DNA of 64,000 nucleotides. Source: Collimonas sp. OK412 (lineage in GTDB: Bacteria; Pseudomonadota; Gammaproteobacteria; Burkholderiales; Burkholderiaceae_D). Under the pieces are notes generated by a model. It was not told the DNA's origin. It ran no database searches and saw nothing but the letters and a program-made list of their open reading frames with translations. Position numbers and translations under genes: made by a program. The stretch is from positions 1 through 64,000 of the forward strand of contig NZ_FOLC01000023.1 of NCBI RefSeq assembly GCF_900112135.1, given 5' to 3'. How positions within the stretch are numbered: the first letter of the stretch is position 1; each line of letters opens with the position of its first letter. Shown here piece after piece: positions 61,049-64,000 of the stretch.

Positions 61049-61080
61049 AAAAAATTCCATGGCACGCCACGGGATTTTTA
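61049..61080. terminator. Terminator between island edge and aspD
   Basis: A run of A, a GC stem with a CACG loop (TTCC-TGGC / GCCA-GGGA, one mismatch), and a run of T. Works in either direction; it serves the leftward aspD-aspT operon. Confidence 0.65.
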
Positions 61081-61100
61081 TCGTTTACCGCTATCTTTAT

Positions 61101-62765
61101 TTACTTCTTTGCTTTCTTCGCAAGCTTGGCTTTGGCGCTTGCCCCCTTGCCGCCGCCCACGCTCTTGGCGCTTTTTTCGCCGCCCGCACCTTTCTCAAAC
61201 TGCGTATGGAATTCCAGCGCCAGCTTGCGGATCGCCTTGCCGATGTTGGTGTAGTCGTACTCGTTGAGATTGGCCAGCGACACCCGCGCCGAAGCGTGCG
61301 CGGTGCCGAAGCCGCGCCCCGGCAGCAGGATCACGCCGGTTTCTTCCGCTAGCCGGAACAGCGCTTCGTTCGGCTTCAGGCGCTTCACCATCCACTTGGC
61401 GAAATCGGCGCCATACATTTGCGTGGCCAGCGTTTCCAGGTCGAGCAGATGATAGTAGTGGACCGAATCGGCGTCGACCGGCAGCGGCAAGGCCAGCGCC
61501 CGGTATAACGCTTCCTTGCGGCGCAGGACGATGCGCTTCATCGATTTCTTGTAATTCTGCGGCTCGTCCAGCAGCGAATACAGGGAAAACAAGGTCATCT
61601 GCGCCTGCACCGGGGTCGACAAGCCGGCGGTATGGTTCAGCGCCACGGTGCGGCTGTCGGCCACCAGCCGGTCGATGAATTTCAGTGCGCGCGGTTCGGT
61701 GGTGATCGAGTTGTAGCGCCGGTCCAGTTCCTTGCGACGCGCCTCGGGCAAGGCTGCAATCTTGTCGTCCAGGATATTCTTTTCATGGGTGGCCACCACA
61801 CCCATGCGCCAGCCGGTGGCGCCGAAATACTTGGAGAACGAATACACCAGGATGGTGTTGTAGGGACAGATCGCAAACAGCGATATGAAGTTGTCGGCGA
61901 AAGTGCCGTACACATCGTCGGTCAGGATGATCAGGTCGGGGCGCTGCCTGACGATCTCGCCAATGTACGCCAGCGTCTCGTCGTTGATCCTGACCGAAGG
62001 CGGATTGCTGGGATTGACCAGGAAGAACGCCTTGACCTTGGGATCGAGCAGCTTGTCGAGTTCTTTCCTGGTGAACTGCCAGTTGTTCTCAGCCGGCGCA
62101 TCGATAAGCAGCTCGACCAGCCGGTAGTCGTTGAGGAGCGGAATTTCGATGTAGGGCGTGAAGATCGGCATGCCGAGGGCGATGGTGTCGCCGGCCTCGA
62201 GGATATGGTTTTCGCGCAGGCTGTTGAAAATGTATGTCATGGCGGCAGTGCCGCCTTCCACCGCGTACATGTCGAAATTGCCGATGAACGGCTGCTCACC
62301 GATCATCTCCTGGCGGATGTACTGGCCGACGATCTGCTCGCCCAGATTCAACATGCGGTCCGGCACCGGATAGTTGCAGCCGAGGATGGCTACGCACATC
62401 TCGTACAGGAAAGCGCCGGCCGACAAGCCCAGCTGGTCACGCACATAAGACACGGCGGCTTCGATGAAACGCACGCCGTCGACGCCGGCATGGGCCTTCG
62501 TGAAAATTTCGAAACGCGCCTCGATGCCGTCGCGCTGCGGGAAACCGCCGACGCCGTCCATATAGATATAAGAGCGCTCGGCTTCGCTCATGGCAAACAG
62601 GCCGAACTGGAAAAAGCCGTGGCGCGGCGTGGTGGCCAGGAAATTCGGGTTGCCGCGGCCGGCGTTAAGCATGGCGCGGTCAGCGCCCGACGCCACCTGG
62701 ATCAATGCATCTTTCAATTCAAACGGGCTGAGCAAAGCGAGTTTATCCGGGTCGCTGAAATCCAT
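61101..62765 (-). CDS. aspD: Bifunctional aspartate aminotransferase / L-aspartate 4-decarboxylase
   Basis: PLP enzyme turning aspartate into alanine and CO2, 554 residues. Typical parts are ERSYIYMDGVGGFPQRDGIEARFEIF, FFLVNPSNPPSVRI, LIILTDDVYGTFADNF and the PLP lysine in ILVYSFSKYFGATGWRMGVV. The end is lysine/alanine rich (GGGKGASAKAKLAKKAKK). Start 62765 (MDFSDPDKLALLSPFELKDAL) follows AAGGAGT. It sits downstream of the aspartate:alanine exchanger gene; together they form a proton-motive decarboxylation cycle. Confidence 0.92.
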   Translation of the reverse strand: MDFSDPDKLALLSPFELKDALIQVASGADRAMLNAGRGNPNFLATTPRHGFFQFGLFAMSEAERSYIYMDGVGGFPQRDGIEARFEIFTKAHAGVDGVRFIEAAVSYVRDQLGLSAGAFLYEMCVAILGCNYPVPDRMLNLGEQIVGQYIRQEMIGEQPFIGNFDMYAVEGGTAAMTYIFNSLRENHILEAGDTIALGMPIFTPYIEIPLLNDYRLVELLIDAPAENNWQFTRKELDKLLDPKVKAFFLVNPSNPPSVRINDETLAYIGEIVRQRPDLIILTDDVYGTFADNFISLFAICPYNTILVYSFSKYFGATGWRMGVVATHEKNILDDKIAALPEARRKELDRRYNSITTEPRALKFIDRLVADSRTVALNHTAGLSTPVQAQMTLFSLYSLLDEPQNYKKSMKRIVLRRKEALYRALALPLPVDADSVHYYHLLDLETLATQMYGADFAKWMVKRLKPNEALFRLAEETGVILLPGRGFGTAHASARVSLANLNEYDYTNIGKAIRKLALEFHTQFEKGAGGEKSAKSVGGGKGASAKAKLAKKAKK

Positions 62766-62828
62766 TCTGATACTCCTTTTATTCGATAGATTGACTCCGC
62801 CGCGGCGGAGCAGGATGCGCAAACAAGA

Positions 62829-64000
62829 TCAGACCAGCGCCACTACCAGCGGTCCCAGCAAGGTCAGGAACACATTGGCGAGGGCGTAGGTAATGGCAAA
62901 GGGCACGGTAGGAATGGCGTTCTCCGCTTTGTCGAGCACCTCGCCGAAAGCCGGGTTGGCGCTGCGTGAACCGCTGAGGGCGCCGGCGAACACCGCCGTA
63001 TTATCGTAGCGCAGGACATAGCGTCCGATCAGCATGGTCAGGATCATCGGCAGGATGGTCACCACCACGCCGACGCCGAAGATGGTGAAACCCTGCTGCC
63101 TGACGGTCTCCACCGCCTGCAGGCCGGACGACAGGCCGACCACCACCACGAAGCCGGCCAGGCCGAGGTCTTTCAGGATTTGCACCGCGGCGGCCGGCAT
63201 GGCGCCGAACGACTGGTGCCGGGAACGGAACCAGCCGAACAGCAGGCCGGACAGCAGGGCGCCGCCGCCGCTGCCCAGCGTCAGCGGGATCGAGCCGACC
63301 TTGGCTACCAGCAGGCCGACCAGCAAGCCGGCCACCAGCCCGGCGCCCAGATAGACAAAATCGGTTTTGGCGCTCGGCACGATCACATAACCGACGATAT
63401 CGGCGACACGCTTGACGTCTTGTTCGGCGCCATAGATGGACACCACGTCGCCCACCTGCACGATGGTTTCAGGCAGTATCGGCAGCACCTGCCCCATGCG
63501 GCTGAGCTGCACCACGTAAATGCCGTGGCGCACCTCGCCCGCGGTCTGGGTGCGGATTTCCGCCACGCTCTTGTTGTGGAATGCCTTGTTGGTCAGCACC
63601 ACTTCCCGGTGCTGCATGGTCAGCTCCATGCCTTCCACCGCATACACTTCCTTGCCGAGGAAACCGGAAGTGCTGACCACCGCTTCACGGCGGCCGACCA
63701 CCAGCACGATGTCATGCGACTGCAGCACCAGCTGCGGACTGACTTCGATCACCTGGCCGGCGCGCTTGACGCGCTCGATGGTGATGGCGGTAGCAGGATC
63801 AAGATTTTCCACTTCCTCGACCGAGATCTTGCCTTGGGTAACTTCATACAGGCGGCCGACCAGTTCCGGCAGCGCCGCATGCTGTTCCGGCCCCAGCAGC
63901 TTGACGCCGGCCAGCATCGCCGTCTCGGCCTTGATCGCATCGTCGCGGATGCTGCGGCCCATCAGTTTCGGCAAGATGCTGACACAGACGATGATGGCGC
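62829..64000 (-). CDS. aspT: Aspartate:alanine antiporter AspT (5' end outside window)
   Basis: The frame is open to the window edge; about 390 C-terminal residues are visible of a usual 550 or more. Two TrkA-C (RCK_C) domains (ITIERVKRAGQVIEVSPQLVLQSHDIVLVVGRRE, and VVLTNKAFHNKSVAEIRTQ...VQVGDVVSIYGAEQDVKRVADIVG) lie in the middle, followed by the membrane half (YLGAGLVAGLLVGLLVAKVGSIPLTLGSGGGALLSGLLFGW...ITYALANVFLTLLGPLVVALV). It swaps aspartate for alanine, which with AspD consumes protons inside. Confidence 0.92.
   Translation of the reverse strand, partial: AIIVCVSILPKLMGRSIRDDAIKAETAMLAGVKLLGPEQHAALPELVGRLYEVTQGKISVEEVENLDPATAITIERVKRAGQVIEVSPQLVLQSHDIVLVVGRREAVVSTSGFLGKEVYAVEGMELTMQHREVVLTNKAFHNKSVAEIRTQTAGEVRHGIYVVQLSRMGQVLPILPETIVQVGDVVSIYGAEQDVKRVADIVGYVIVPSAKTDFVYLGAGLVAGLLVGLLVAKVGSIPLTLGSGGGALLSGLLFGWFRSRHQSFGAMPAAAVQILKDLGLAGFVVVVGLSSGLQAVETVRQQGFTIFGVGVVVTILPMILTMLIGRYVLRYDNTAVFAGALSGSRSANPAFGEVLDKAENAIPTVPFAITYALANVFLTLLGPLVVALV

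Overview
This 64 kb window is GC-rich, fully coding chromosome from a betaproteobacterium. The gene content fits Oxalobacteraceae, with Collimonas or Janthinobacterium as the closest match I can suggest. The reasons are a CqsA/JqsA-type autoinducer synthase with its sensor kinase and response regulator, a pcaR-pcaIJF catechol-pathway block, an assimilatory nirBD-nas operon, and an orphan vgrG island. Genus is inferred from gene content only. The first and last genes (an IS4-type transposase end and aspT) run off the window.

Layout. 1-6.5 kb: transposase remnant with a perfect 48-bp palindrome, rhlE helicase, leucine dehydrogenase, iorBA molybdo-hydroxylase, ogt. 6.5-11.2 kb: a frameshifted DUF4399 gene, an FAD reductase, a secreted HAD phosphatase and a PhnD-like binding protein. 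11.2-15.6 kb: a CusRS/HprRS-type two-component system divergent from a periplasmic protein, a cytochrome b and a YedY-like molybdoenzyme, with a CusR/HprR-type box between them. 15.6-22.8 kb: queH, prlC, a small gene behind a near-consensus LexA box, an NTF2-like protein, an MFS exporter, trehalase. 22.8-31.3 kb: narK-nirB-nirD-nasB-nasA operon, with a sigma-54 promoter and an ANTAR-type antitermination leader (two A1/G4 hexaloop hairpins, then a terminator). 31.4-39.6 kb: LysE exporter, NIPSNAP protein, WYL regulator, proQ, an IS5-type transposase fragment, an isochorismatase-like hydrolase, pcaFJI and pcaR. 39.7-44.6 kb: quorum-sensing cluster jqsA / jqsS-jqsR and a LuxR solo. 44.7-50.7 kb: TetR-GST-flavin oxidoreductase unit, a large secreted phosphoesterase and a di-haem peroxidase with a Pho box between them.

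50.7-61.0 kb is the most unusual region. It is a visibly more AT-rich type VI secretion (T6SS) cargo island without core secretion genes: vgrG, a DUF4123 adaptor, then five tandem units of an immunity lipoprotein (DUF3304-like) followed by a Tle1-type phospholipase (DUF2235). Only the first phospholipase is complete. The other four are decayed in different ways: N-terminus fused to an immunity tail, internal in-frame deletion, truncation, 3' replacement. Four of five immunity genes stay open; one is broken by expansion of a 7-bp repeat. Immunity tail scars, a mosaic immunity gene and 204-bp near-identical direct repeats show repeated homologous recombination. The right edge carries a diverged copy of the last codons of the peroxidase gene that lies at the left edge, which marks the island's insertion point. 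The window ends with aspD-aspT, an aspartate decarboxylation/exchange pair.
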